From NCBI GenBank assembly GCA_017470485.1, contig JAFUYQ010000024.1, positions 1 through 36,048 on the forward strand: a stretch of DNA of 36,048 bases, read 5' to 3'. Both the position numbers and the translations under genes were made by a program. Positions 6,555 to 13,924 of this stretch are shown here, in pieces (the stretch's first letter is position 1; each line of letters opens with the position of its first letter). The notes beneath the pieces are model-generated. The model saw nothing but the letters and a program-made list of their open reading frames with translations. It had not been told where the DNA came from and searched no databases. The DNA is from Synergistaceae bacterium. GTDB lineage: Bacteria; Synergistota; Synergistia; Synergistales; Aminobacteriaceae.

Positions 6555-7211
6555 TCATTTTTTCCTGAACACATTTACAATGCCTGACAAGCCGTCAATA
6601 AGAGTCTCTAAGAGTGTTTTAATTCCAGCGATAATCTGAGGCATGGCGATAACGGCAATAATTATGGACAGCAGCCAGTAATCCCAGTGATACAGGCCGG
6701 TAACGTCATGCTTGAGGCCGGTAATATCATTCTGCATTACGGCAACTTGAGTTTCCAAACGGTCAAAGCGCGAATTGACTTCAGTTTTGAAGTCTTTGAT
6801 TTCCTGCCTTAAACCAGAAACATCTTGCTTAACTTCCTGCTTAAAATCAGATATATCCTGCTTGACACCTGAAATATCCTGCTTAACTTCCTGCTTGAAA
6901 TCCGACATATCTTGCTTAACTTCCTGCTTGAAATCAGATATATCCTGCTTGATTTCCTGCTTGAAATCTGCAAATTCCTGTTTCATTTCCTTTCTGAAAT
7001 TTTCATTTTCCTGCTTGAGTTCCTGTCGGAATTTTTCGTTTTCCTGTTTCATTTCTTGTCTGAAATCCGCAAGATCCTGTTTCATTTCCTGCCTGAAGTC
7101 TGCATTCTCCTTCCTCATCTCAGATAAGATACGTTCTGTTCTCTCGAAATGAGAATTAAGGAGCAATACAATCGTTTCAGTGTTCAATGTGTTGTCTTGG
7201 CTGTTCATCAT
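6555..7211 (-). CDS. Hendecad-repeat coiled-coil protein with C-terminal membrane anchor
   Basis: I do not recognise a named family. The 218-residue protein has a short N-terminal region (1-30), then about nine tandem 11-residue repeats (31-137) of the form E-[MIV]-K-Q-[DE]-x-x-x-F-[KR]-Q. A further coiled-coil segment reaches about residue 172, and one hydrophobic helix (about 176-198, LLSIIIAVIAMPQIIAGI) precedes a basic end VFRKK. There is no signal peptide, so the rod is probably cytoplasmic and tail-anchored. Eleven-residue periodicity predicts a right-handed or nearly straight coiled coil. One repeat has lost four residues near 118-124, showing copy loss or slippage. The underlying DNA is a degenerate 33-base repeat. 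The layout recalls the repeat-plus-anchor architecture of Borrelia Bdr proteins, but only as an analogy. Confidence 0.8.
   Translation of the reverse strand: MMNSQDNTLNTETIVLLLNSHFERTERILSEMRKENADFRQEMKQDLADFRQEMKQENEKFRQELKQENENFRKEMKQEFADFKQEIKQDISDFKQEVKQDMSDFKQEVKQDISGVKQDISDFKQEVKQDVSGLRQEIKDFKTEVNSRFDRLETQVAVMQNDITGLKHDVTGLYHWDYWLLSIIIAVIAMPQIIAGIKTLLETLIDGLSGIVNVFRKK
6817..7123 (-). repeat. Degenerate 33-base tandem repeats inside the coiled-coil gene
   Basis: Units of 33 bases recur head to tail in frame (for example CTTGCTTAACTTCCTGC-type blocks on the plus strand at about 6822, 6880 and 6911). They encode the 11-residue repeats. The copies have diverged, the middle ones being most alike, which suggests recent expansion in the centre. 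Confidence 0.75.
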
Positions 7212-7342
7212 TAATCACTTTCTTTCTGTATGATTTTATTGTTTCATGGAAGACCGGCTAAATTATAACAAAGAGTGTTCGCGCCCGTCTTTATGGAAAT
7301 AAATGTTCTTTTCACTTTTTCGGCATAATTTCAGTAAATTAG

Positions 7343-7348
7343 TATAAT
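7343..7348 (+). promoter_or_regulatory. Putative -10 box of the GH57 gene
   Basis: A perfect TATAAT lies 41 bases upstream of the TTG start, with no clear -35. The rest of the 177-base divergent region (7212-7388) holds a minus-strand TATAAT at 7262-7267, possibly for the coiled-coil gene, and nothing else I can identify. Confidence 0.35.
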
Positions 7349-7388
7349 TGAGCGCAGAAAACTTAATTTTACGGAAGGAGATGTTAAT

Positions 7389-9821
7389 TTGCCGCGCTAT
7401 ATATGTATTCACGGACACTTCTACCAGCCTCCGCGCGAAAATCCTTGGCTCGAAACCGTTGAGCTTCAGGAATCCGCTGCCCCATGGCATGACTGGAACG
7501 CAAGAATTTCCGCAGAATGTTACAGCCGCAATGCCGCATCACGTATCCTAAACGAGCAGGGTTATATCATCAAAATATGCAACAACTATTCACGTATGAG
7601 CTTCAACATCGGGCCGACGCTCCTCACATGGCTTGAGGAGAATGACCCCCTCTGCTACAGCGCAATACTAGAGGCCGATAAACTTGGGCGGAAAAGATTC
7701 TCAGGGCACGGGCCTGCAATGTCTCAGGTCTACAATCACATCATCATGCCGTTAGCATCACGGCGCGACAAAGAAACCCAAGTCAAATGGGGCATAGCTG
7801 ACTTCAAAAGACGCTTCGGAAGAATGCCCGAAGGTATGTGGCTCGCTGAATGCGCTGTCGATACCGAAACTCTTGAAGTCCTCGCAGAAAACGGAATAAT
7901 TTTCACAGTCCTTTCGCCGTATCAGGCTCAGTCAGTCCGCGTTAAAGGCTGGGGAGGCTGGGAAGATGTTTCAGGAGGAAGAATTGATACCAGATGTGCT
8001 TACGTCTGCAATCTTCCCTCTGGCAAAACCATAAACATCTTCTTTTATGACGGCGTGTTGTCCCAGAAGATTGCCTTTGCCGGACTTCTCGATGACGGAG
8101 GGAACTTCGCCCGCGAGTTAATCAACGCCAATCCTGCTCACGGAAAGCCCGTGTTGTGCCACGTTGCTACGGACGGCGAATCATACGGTCATCATCACAA
8201 GCACGGCGATATGGCTCTGGCCTACTGCCTCGAATGCCTCGACAACTCGGCGGAAGCACAGCTTACAGTTTACGGCGAGTTCTTGGAGTTCTACCCCCCC
8301 GAAGCTGAAGTGAAGATTATCGAGAACTCGTCATGGAGCTGCGCTCACGGTGTCGAACGCTGGAGGAGCGACTGTTCATGCGGAGACGGTACAGCCGGCT
8401 ATCACCACAGATGGAGGAAGCCCCTCAGAGACGCAATGAACTACCTTCGCGATGAACTCTATAAACTTTACGAGGGCTGCGGAATTTTCGATGATGTCTG
8501 GGACGCAAGGAACAAATACATTTCGGTGATATTTGACCGCTCAGACGAAAACGTTGACGCATTCCTCCGCGAAAATTTGAGCGTTGAATTAACTCCCGAA
8601 GTCAGAGTCAAGGCATTAAGACTCCTCGAAATGGAACGTAATTCGCTCTTGATGTTCACGTCATGCGGCTGGTTCTTCGATGAAATTTCGAGGATTGAGC
8701 CGGTTCAGATTATGCGTTACGCGGCGAGAGCCATTGAGCTTGCGAAACAGGTCTTCGGTGCGGACATTGAGCCTGAGTTCCTGAAGATACTTGCCGAAGC
8801 ACCAAGCAACGTTCCCGAACTTCAGGACGGCGCAAAGATTTACGAACTCCGCGCACGTCTCGGACGTGTTGACCGGAAGCAGATGGCGGCATATTACGGG
8901 ACAACATCATTGTTTGACGACTACAGGCATGAATTTTCCGAAGGCTGCTGGGACATGTCAGGCAGCGCGCTGAACGTCAAGAACGAGGACGGAAAGTCAA
9001 CATTCTCAGCCGGTAAAGTCAGAGTGAAATCGCACATCACGGGAGTTGAGGGTGATTACCTTTTCGCTGTCAACATAAACCATGAGGGGCAGGGCGGAGG
9101 CGCGTTAATCTCGTGCGGAATAAGCATGAATGACGACATAGACACTGAATTAACGCCCGATGAGGTCATGGAGCTGTCGGCAATGTACGAGAGCGAAGAG
9201 CGCGAAAAATTATTGTTCGAGAAGTTCGGCTATGACCAGTTCACTTTGAACAACATACCGTTAAATTCGCGCCACAGGATAATCAATATGCTTCTGCGTC
9301 AGGACATGAACAGCATTGAGGAAGTCCTGAAGGACAGAGTCATGAATTACGAGCAGCTTCTTGAGCATTTGACCTTGCTCGGCTCAAAGCCCCCGACGAT
9401 TCTGACGATAGCGGCGCAGTACACGCTGACATCGGAAATCGTGAAGGAACTTGAGAACAGCCTGCCGAATGTCGGAGCGATACGAAGGAATTTCGAGCTT
9501 GCAACGTTCTGGAGGGTCAAGCCTGACGAGGAGAGAATAAGATTTGCTTTCTCGGACTGCATGACGGATATATTGACGAGTCTCTGCATGGCAGGGCCTG
9601 ACTTGGAGGCGGTTGAGAATCTGAACGGCCTGATAAAACTTTTCAGCGAGAAATTCGAGTGGCATTTGAGCCTCTACGACTCTCAGAATTTGTACTATGA
9701 ACTTCTGAAGCAGTACGGCGATAAACTCAGGCATGAACCTGAGAAGTTAAGAACCGCAATGTATGAACTCGGCCATGCGCTGAAATTCTCTGATGAACTT
9801 CTGAAAGTCCTCAAGAGGTAA
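7389..9821 (+). CDS. Glycoside hydrolase family 57 protein with DUF3536 C-terminal region
   Basis: GH57 enzymes act on alpha-glucans (amylases, branching enzymes, glucanotransferases) through a retaining mechanism on a (beta/alpha)7 barrel. The 810-residue protein starts at TTG, fixed by GGAAGGAG 8 bases upstream; no in-frame ATG fits. It opens with ICIHGHFYQPPRENPW (GH57 motif 1). It carries GMWLAECAVD around 149-158 with the probable nucleophile Glu154, and ATDGESYGHHHKHGD around 260-274 with the probable acid Asp262. The C-terminal half fits the long GH57/DUF3536 subgroup, whose activity is not well defined. There is no signal peptide, so it acts in the cytoplasm, perhaps on stored glucan. 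A terminator follows at once, so it is monocistronic. Confidence 0.85.
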   Translation: MPRYICIHGHFYQPPRENPWLETVELQESAAPWHDWNARISAECYSRNAASRILNEQGYIIKICNNYSRMSFNIGPTLLTWLEENDPLCYSAILEADKLGRKRFSGHGPAMSQVYNHIIMPLASRRDKETQVKWGIADFKRRFGRMPEGMWLAECAVDTETLEVLAENGIIFTVLSPYQAQSVRVKGWGGWEDVSGGRIDTRCAYVCNLPSGKTINIFFYDGVLSQKIAFAGLLDDGGNFARELINANPAHGKPVLCHVATDGESYGHHHKHGDMALAYCLECLDNSAEAQLTVYGEFLEFYPPEAEVKIIENSSWSCAHGVERWRSDCSCGDGTAGYHHRWRKPLRDAMNYLRDELYKLYEGCGIFDDVWDARNKYISVIFDRSDENVDAFLRENLSVELTPEVRVKALRLLEMERNSLLMFTSCGWFFDEISRIEPVQIMRYAARAIELAKQVFGADIEPEFLKILAEAPSNVPELQDGAKIYELRARLGRVDRKQMAAYYGTTSLFDDYRHEFSEGCWDMSGSALNVKNEDGKSTFSAGKVRVKSHITGVEGDYLFAVNINHEGQGGGALISCGISMNDDIDTELTPDEVMELSAMYESEEREKLLFEKFGYDQFTLNNIPLNSRHRIINMLLRQDMNSIEEVLKDRVMNYEQLLEHLTLLGSKPPTILTIAAQYTLTSEIVKELENSLPNVGAIRRNFELATFWRVKPDEERIRFAFSDCMTDILTSLCMAGPDLEAVENLNGLIKLFSEKFEWHLSLYDSQNLYYELLKQYGDKLRHEPEKLRTAMYELGHALKFSDELLKVLKR

Positions 9822-9828
9822 CGAACAC

Positions 9829-9867
9829 GGGGAGCAGGGTGGAAGTGAAGCCCTGCCCCTGATTTTT
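9829..9867 (+). terminator. Intrinsic terminator after the GH57 gene
   Basis: GGGG-AG-CAGGG (9829-9839) pairs with CCCTGCCCC (9851-9859) with a two-base bulge, followed by TGATTTTT. Confidence 0.7.
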
Positions 9868-9873
9868 GTGCGA

Positions 9874-9879
9874 TATAAT
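9874..9879 (+). promoter_or_regulatory. Putative -10 box of the membrane protein-nikR pair
   Basis: A perfect TATAAT lies 41 bases before the start at 9921 and just after the preceding terminator. No clear -35 is visible, and no NikR-type GTATGA/TCATAC palindrome is near. Confidence 0.35.
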
Positions 9880-9920
9880 TAGGCGGAATTTACGAGGAAA
9901 AACGGAGGCACAACCATTAA

Positions 9921-10319
9921 ATGTTTTCATTCGAGAAAATCCGCGAATACGCAGTGAAATACCTGAAACCGTCATTATACATGGGAGGTTTTGATTTCTT
10001 CATTAACACGTGGCGGAATGCTGACGCTAAGGACAGGGGAATATCAATCCTTGCGTTTGCGCCGATGTTCGTATGTACGGGCGGTTTCATCTTCACGATA
10101 ATATATTTCGTACTGTTCGTACTGCCGTCATACTTGTTCAGTTTTTTCGGCTGGGGAATCCTTACTGCACTGTTCGGGGCAGGAGGGCGGTACTGCTACA
10201 ACTACTTCACGGGCAAGGAAAACAAATCAGGAAATGACAGCAGCGTTATAGATGTAGAGTTCACGGAAAATTCAGGCTCATCTCAGAAATCATCACGCCG
10301 TAAATCAAATGTCAAATGA
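9921..10319 (+). CDS. Small membrane protein of unknown function, upstream of nikR
   Basis: I do not recognise a family. The 132 residues start with an amphipathic basic region (FEKIREYAVKYLKPS). Two hydrophobic segments follow, at roughly 42-68 (ISILAFAPMFVCTGGFIFTI and onwards) and 68-90 (FVLPSYLFSFFGWGILTALF). A polar, serine- and lysine-rich cytoplasmic-looking tail (98-132) ends the protein. GGAGG lies about 12 bases before the ATG, slightly far. Its stop lies inside nikR (11-base overlap), so the two are translationally coupled. The pairing with a nickel regulator could hint at a metal-related role, but the sequence carries no obvious His or Cys metal cluster. Confidence 0.7.
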   Translation: MFSFEKIREYAVKYLKPSLYMGGFDFFINTWRNADAKDRGISILAFAPMFVCTGGFIFTIIYFVLFVLPSYLFSFFGWGILTALFGAGGRYCYNYFTGKENKSGNDSSVIDVEFTENSGSSQKSSRRKSNVK

Positions 10320-10722
10320 TAATCTGATACGTTTCAGCATTACAGTTCCGGAGGATTTACTGAACGAATTTGAGGCGCAGTATTACGCCGAGAACAGGGA
10401 TAACCGTTCGGAAGCCATAAGAAGCCTCATGAGGGGGTATGTTTCGGGCGAGCGTTGGCGTTGCAGTGAAGGTCAGGTCTGCGCTACAGTAACGATAGTT
10501 TATGACCATCATTTGCCGGAACTGACCCGAAATCTCACGGCGGTACAGCATGATTTCGGGGAGGTAATAATCTGTTCGACACACGTTCACCTGAGTCATG
10601 AATCGTGCCTTGAGTGCGTGATAACGAAGGGAAATTCGAGAGATATTCAGAAATTTATTGAGGCTCTCAGGAAAATCAGAGGTATTAAGAGCCTCAATGT
10701 TAATGTTACTGCGGAGGTGTGA
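10309..10722 (+). CDS. nikR: Nickel-responsive transcriptional regulator NikR
   Basis: NikR is a tetrameric repressor that binds DNA through an N-terminal ribbon-helix-helix and senses Ni(II) through a C-terminal ACT-like domain. The 137 residues show both. IRFSITVPEDLLNEFE and SEAIRSLMRGY form the DNA-binding ribbon and helices. The nickel site is His81 with His92, His94 and Cys100 in THVHLSHESCLE, equivalent to His76, His87, His89 and Cys95 of E. coli NikR. All four ligands are present, so sensing should work. It overlaps the membrane protein gene upstream. No nickel transporter genes are in the window, so its targets lie elsewhere. Its stop codon abuts that of the convergent gene with no gap. 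Confidence 0.92.
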   Translation: MSNDNLIRFSITVPEDLLNEFEAQYYAENRDNRSEAIRSLMRGYVSGERWRCSEGQVCATVTIVYDHHLPELTRNLTAVQHDFGEVIICSTHVHLSHESCLECVITKGNSRDIQKFIEALRKIRGIKSLNVNVTAEV

Positions 10723-11544
10723 TTATTTTCGGGTTATGTGGTAAAACTTGTTCAAGCTGTAGTACGGCTCGGAAAGTATAACTCCTTCAGGGGCATCGAG
10801 CTGCCATGCGGCATTTTCTTTAGCAGTCTCGTACCAGAATATAACGTCAACCCTTTCCGAAAGTAACGCGGAATTTCTCGCACCGGCATCGATGTCAATG
10901 AGTTCGATATTTATTTTGAGCCTCTTTCCGATTTCGGCGAGAAGCGCGGCGTTGAACCCTGAGGGCTTGCCCTCCTCGTCAACGTAGTCAACCGGCGGAA
11001 GATCTCCCGTTACCGCAACACGTATTGTTTCAGCACCGTCAAATTTTGCGAACTCAACAGGTTTGTTCTTAGCCGCGCCGTAGATGTATATTCCCTGAAT
11101 TTCGGGAAGCGTCCAGTCGTCTTCTATTTCCTTTATGGCTCTGTTGAACTTCCATGCAAGAGAGGCATCACTTTTCCTGAAACCGAATGCAAGACTCATC
11201 GGTGTGCGAAGCAATGAGACACAGCAGATTTCATATTCGGGGTTAGCGTTCACAACGTACTCGGCGACAACGTCAGGAAGCGCGATTTCGTCAATTTCTC
11301 TTCTTTCGCAGGCCATTATCATTGTGCTCAGAGAGTCATAGAACTTAACGGCGTAAAGCTCATGACGGTTAGAGAGGAGGTTCCAGCCTGTCATTCTCTG
11401 GCTGTCCTGAATTATCCGCGAGAACTCCTCTTCGGTGGTGTTAAGGCGCGAGAGGAATCCGACTCTGGCGGACATAATCACGTTTCCGAAGGCTGATGAT
11501 GCCAGAACTAAAACGGCTGTCAACGCAAAAATTAACTTCTTCAC
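10723..11544 (-). CDS. Periplasmic binding protein, SBP_bac_3-like with swapped halves (paralog 3)
   Basis: The start is a GTG at 11544, chosen because GGAAGGAG lies 7-8 bases upstream and a signal peptide (KKLIFALTAVLVLASSAFG) begins there. As in the two paralogs at 4.6-6.5 kb, the N-terminal part (28-154) resembles the family's usual second lobe: FYDSLSTMIMACERREIDEIALP, MSLAFGFR, FNRAIKEIEDDWTLPEIQGIYI. The C-terminal part (173-262) resembles the usual first lobe: TIRVAVTGDLPPVDYV, EGKPSGFNAALLAEIGKRL, ERVDVIFW, SEPYY. GAR-x-SA before the last motif is shared by all three. It stands alone, convergent with nikR. The ligand is unknown; a metal or peptide role cannot be decided from sequence. 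Confidence 0.75.
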   Translation of the reverse strand: MKKLIFALTAVLVLASSAFGNVIMSARVGFLSRLNTTEEEFSRIIQDSQRMTGWNLLSNRHELYAVKFYDSLSTMIMACERREIDEIALPDVVAEYVVNANPEYEICCVSLLRTPMSLAFGFRKSDASLAWKFNRAIKEIEDDWTLPEIQGIYIYGAAKNKPVEFAKFDGAETIRVAVTGDLPPVDYVDEEGKPSGFNAALLAEIGKRLKINIELIDIDAGARNSALLSERVDVIFWYETAKENAAWQLDAPEGVILSEPYYSLNKFYHITRK

Positions 11545-11593
11545 TTTGAAAACTCCTTCCGGTAATTTTTCGATGATGATTATAATATCACAG

Positions 11594-11628
11594 AAAAAAA
11601 TTCTCCCCTGCCTCACATGCAAGGGAGA
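11594..11628 (-). terminator. Intrinsic terminator of the alcohol dehydrogenase-flavodoxin operon
   Basis: TCTCCCCTGC (11602-11611) pairs with GCAAGGGAGA (11619-11628), with one wobble. A seven-base T-run follows on the minus strand. It sits 18 bases after the flavodoxin stop. Confidence 0.8.
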
Positions 11629-12038
11629 CTGTTATTTTCAAAACGCTAAATGCCGAGACTGTCAGCCCATTTCTTCAGCTCGTTCACGGAAACAGAAGAA
11701 CGGAATAATTTTCCCTCACGGATTTCCGCATCAGGCGCACTGGGTTTGAGACCCTCAACAGCTCTTCCGAAACCTGAACCGCCCGATGTTGCAAAAAGAA
11801 TAATTTTCTTTCCGCTGAAGTCGTAGCTCTCAAGAAACGTGTTGATGATTGTCGGCGCAACATACCACCATATCGGGAAGCCCAAGAATATTACGTCATG
11901 CCCTGAAATATCAGCTTTCCTGTCAGCCAATTCGGGACGCGATGATTTGTCCTTCATCTCAACAGAACTGCGAGATTTGGGATTGTTCCAGTTCAGATCC
12001 GCAGACGTGTACTTCACCGCAGGAACAATCTCGTAAAT

Positions 12039-12118
12039 TTGACATACTCCCCACGACTGAAATCGGGGGATTCTGGTATCTTCAAACTTGCCTGATTTCT
12101 CAGGTCTTACTAGTTCTC
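12039..12118 (-). ncRNA. Possible omega-RNA (reRNA)-like scaffold at the element's right end
   Basis: On the minus strand the last 80 or so bases of the element fold into CCTGA-gaaa-TCAGG (a GNRA tetraloop stem) and then the right-end hairpin, finishing in GTCAA. In IS605-group elements the TnpB guide RNA ends with such a hairpin at the element border and takes its guide from the flanking DNA. Here the would-be guide is the flavodoxin sequence starting ATTTACGAGATTG. Whether it is transcribed as such or used by a TnpB elsewhere is unknown. Confidence 0.35.
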
Positions 12119-12211
12119 CTCCAATAGTTGATGCCCCAACTATTTTTTAGTATAGCATACTAAAGGCTTATCCCCATGTCTAAAGACAGGGGCTTGCGCC
12201 TAAGAATTTCG
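12039..12211 (-). mobile_element. Non-autonomous IS200/IS605-like element (173 bases, no transposase)
   Basis: Both ends carry imperfect subterminal hairpins. One is at 12164-12201 (CCCC-a-TGTC-taaa-GACA-GGGG inside an outer AGGC/GCCT pair). The other is at 12048-12070 (TCCCC-a-CGA-ctgaaa-TCG-GGGGA). On the minus strand the second end finishes in GTATGTCAA, like the right ends of TnpB-carrying IS605-group elements. Subterminal hairpins, no terminal inverted repeats and no target duplication are the marks of this family, and the exact restoration of the flavodoxin frame confirms the borders. Between the ends are two more perfect palindromes (12123-12144 with an adjacent T-run, and TTTAGTAT-agc-ATACTAAA at 12146-12164). 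There is no tnpA or tnpB, so movement would need an enzyme supplied from elsewhere. Confidence 0.75.
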
Positions 12212-12297
12212 GTCAGCCTCTAAAGCCTCAGCAAGTTTCGCCGCAACACTGCCGGTAACTCCGCTGGCCGAGAAATACGCTACCAGATTTCTGCTCA

Positions 12298-13464
12298 TTA
12301 CATGCTCTCCTTCAGAATCTCGATTACTTCCTCACGGGTCAGCTTCCTGTAGCCTCCGCCGAGTAAGAATGTACCGTCAGCAATTCCGTCATACATTTCA
12401 GGAGTAACTCCGAGTTCCTTGAGCTTCATAACGACTCCGATTTCCTTCATCCATGATTCGAGAGCCTTCAGTCCGGCTTCGGCAAGCTCAGAATCGTTTT
12501 TGCCTTCGGGATTAACGCCCCAGACGTTCACGGCGAAACGCGCGAATTTCTTGAGGCCGTCATTCATGATGTGCCTGTAGTAAGCCAGCGACACAGCCGC
12601 AAGAGTCATTCCGTGAGTGGCGTTGGTGTAAGCTCCTACTGACTGACCTATCATATGAACTTCCCAGTCGGTTGATTTTCCTTTAGCGATGAGGGTATTC
12701 AATGCCCATGTTGCTGTCCACATGATGTTGCTTCGGGCCTCGTAGTCCTTAGGATTCTTTACGGCAATCCGCGAACTGTGAACGAGCGATTTCATGAGTC
12801 CTTCGGCGAGGTAATCGGAAGTGTTGTCGTCATCGTTCGAGAAATACTGCTCCATGATATGACTCATAATGTCGAAGAACCCTGCGACCATCTGATACTG
12901 AGGAACGGTGAATGTGTATTCGGGATTGAGGATTGAGAATTTCGGGAAGACGTTATCGCCGAAGATATGGCCGATTTTGAGTTTCTGTTCGTGATTCGTG
13001 ATGACCGAACCGCCGTTCATTTCGCTTCCAGTTCCGACCATCGTGAGGACGCAGCCGACAGGAATAATTTTGTTGTCGGGTTCTTCCATTTTGAGGAAGA
13101 ATTTTTCCCAAGCATCGCCGTCGTAATAAGCTGAAACAGATACGGCCTTCGAGTAATCGCACACTGAGCCGCCGCCTACCGCAAGTATGAGGTCAACGTT
13201 ATTGTCCTTTGCGAGTTTGCGTCCCTCGTTGAGTTTCTCGACAGTAGGGTTAGCCATAACGCCGGGAAGTTCAATGATATTTTTCCCTGCTGATTTCAGA
13301 ACCGCAACGACTGAGTCATAAATGCCGCTTTTCTTGATACTGCCGCCGCCGTATGTGAGGAGGATATTTTTCCCGTAATTGGGAAGCTCTTTGGCTAGAC
13401 CGTCAAGAGAATTTTTCCCGAAGTATAAGCGCGTCGGGTTTGAATATGTGAAGTCGCCTAACAT
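12298..13464 (-). CDS. Iron-containing alcohol dehydrogenase (butanol dehydrogenase type)
   Basis: A group III, metal-dependent alcohol dehydrogenase that reduces aldehydes with NAD(P)H in fermentation. The 388 residues fit the BDH/YqhD-like branch. Motifs are the cofactor loop AVGGGSVCDYSKAV (95-108), the GTGSEMNGGSVI segment (144-155), and metal ligands in GFFDIMSHIMEQYF (about 195-208) and THGMTLAAV (about 283-291). Substrate range cannot be read from sequence. AAAGGAG lies 13-19 bases before the ATG. Its stop overlaps the flavodoxin start by one base (TAATG), indicating a two-gene operon whose second member is now split. There is no terminator between csaA and this gene, so read-through from csaA is possible. 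Confidence 0.9.
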   Translation of the reverse strand: MLGDFTYSNPTRLYFGKNSLDGLAKELPNYGKNILLTYGGGSIKKSGIYDSVVAVLKSAGKNIIELPGVMANPTVEKLNEGRKLAKDNNVDLILAVGGGSVCDYSKAVSVSAYYDGDAWEKFFLKMEEPDNKIIPVGCVLTMVGTGSEMNGGSVITNHEQKLKIGHIFGDNVFPKFSILNPEYTFTVPQYQMVAGFFDIMSHIMEQYFSNDDDNTSDYLAEGLMKSLVHSSRIAVKNPKDYEARSNIMWTATWALNTLIAKGKSTDWEVHMIGQSVGAYTNATHGMTLAAVSLAYYRHIMNDGLKKFARFAVNVWGVNPEGKNDSELAEAGLKALESWMKEIGVVMKLKELGVTPEMYDGIADGTFLLGGGYRKLTREEVIEILKESM

Positions 13465-13543
13465 GATTTTTTCACGTCTCCTTTAGTTTTTCTTAATGAT
13501 TGGCGAATGATAGCACATTAAACTTTGATTTAAGGCAAGGGGG

Positions 13544-13879
13544 TCAGCATAATTTATCGCCGTTCCGAGTCCCGTCTGGAATGTCGGGGACTGCGAGAAT
13601 TATTCCGTTAGTGCTGTCAGTCCCAAGCACCAGAACTTCGCTGATGAAGTCCGCAATTTGACGCGGAGGGAAATTCACTACTGCAAGAATTTTTTTGCCT
13701 GTGAGCGTCTCAGGGGTGTAATAGTCCGTAATCTGTGCGCTGGATTTCTTTATGCCGATTGAATCCCCGAAGTCTATCGTGAGTTTGTAGGCTGGTTTCC
13801 TTGCTTTAGGGAACGTCTCAGCTTTTATGATTGTTCCGGCTCTGATGTCGAGTTTTGCAAAATCATCGTATACTGCCAT
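13544..13879 (-). CDS. csaA: CsaA-type tRNA-binding OB-fold protein
   Basis: CsaA is a small dimeric protein with the OB-fold found at the C-terminus of bacterial methionyl-tRNA synthetase. It binds tRNA and has been linked to secretion chaperoning in Bacillus. The 111 residues include FAKLDIRAGTIIKAETFPKA (6-25), YKLTIDFG and VVNFPPRQIADFISEVLVLG, all typical. The start at 13879 has AAGGAGG 8 bases upstream; the open frame runs 39 codons further without a ribosome site. Length matches the family exactly. It is divergent from the wHTH-ATPase-nuclease operon, and their promoters overlap. Confidence 0.9.
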   Translation of the reverse strand: MAVYDDFAKLDIRAGTIIKAETFPKARKPAYKLTIDFGDSIGIKKSSAQITDYYTPETLTGKKILAVVNFPPRQIADFISEVLVLGTDSTNGIILAVPDIPDGTRNGDKLC

Positions 13880-13895
13880 TAATATATCCTCCTTT

Positions 13896-13924
13896 TTGTG
13901 AATATCATAACACTGCGCTAAAAT
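13896..13924 (+). promoter_or_regulatory. Promoter of the wHTH-ATPase-nuclease operon
   Basis: TTGTGA (13896-13901) and TAAAAT (13919-13924) are spaced by exactly 17 bases, the optimum for a sigma-70-type promoter. Transcription would begin near 13931, about 33 bases before the ATG at 13964. Confidence 0.5.
13904..13912 (-). promoter_or_regulatory. Extended -10 promoter of csaA
   Basis: Minus-strand TG-T-TATGAT lies about 25 bases upstream of the csaA start. It falls inside the -35/-10 spacer of the divergent plus-strand promoter, so the two polymerases could not bind at the same time. Confidence 0.45.

Larger units (their letters stand above)
11646..12298 (-). pseudogene. Flavodoxin gene split by a small mobile element
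   Basis: The N-terminal half is at 12212-12298 (29 codons, MSRNLVAYFSASGVTG..., the FMN phosphate-loop region). The C-terminal half is at 11646-12038 (130 codons, IYEIVPAVKYTSADLNW... with GFPIWWYVAPTIINTF and SGGSGFGR). Joining them directly gives a 159-residue short flavodoxin in perfect frame, with no missing or duplicated codon. Flavodoxins carry FMN and shuttle single electrons. The two halves are separated by 173 bases, not a multiple of three. A shortened C-terminal product from an internal GTG (12017) is possible but would lack the FMN phosphate loop. The start codon overlaps the alcohol dehydrogenase stop (TAATG), so the intact gene was translationally coupled to it. Confidence 0.85.

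Noticed and set aside
6817..7123. Regularly spaced repeats that might be a CRISPR array
   Set aside because: The 33-base units are contiguous, degenerate and keep a single reading frame encoding an 11-residue coiled-coil repeat. There are no unique spacers.
6775..7152. Open plus-strand frame rich in Ser-Cys-Leu-Lys
   Set aside because: It is the antisense of the coiled-coil repeats and owes its openness to the repeated codons; it has no ribosome site.
7225..7260. NikR operator (GTATGA ... TCAT)
   Set aside because: The half-sites are 10 bases apart rather than 16, and the second is incomplete.
12953..13162. Second minus-strand frame inside the alcohol dehydrogenase
   Set aside because: Wholly inside a well-supported gene on the same strand, with no ribosome site or recognisable product.
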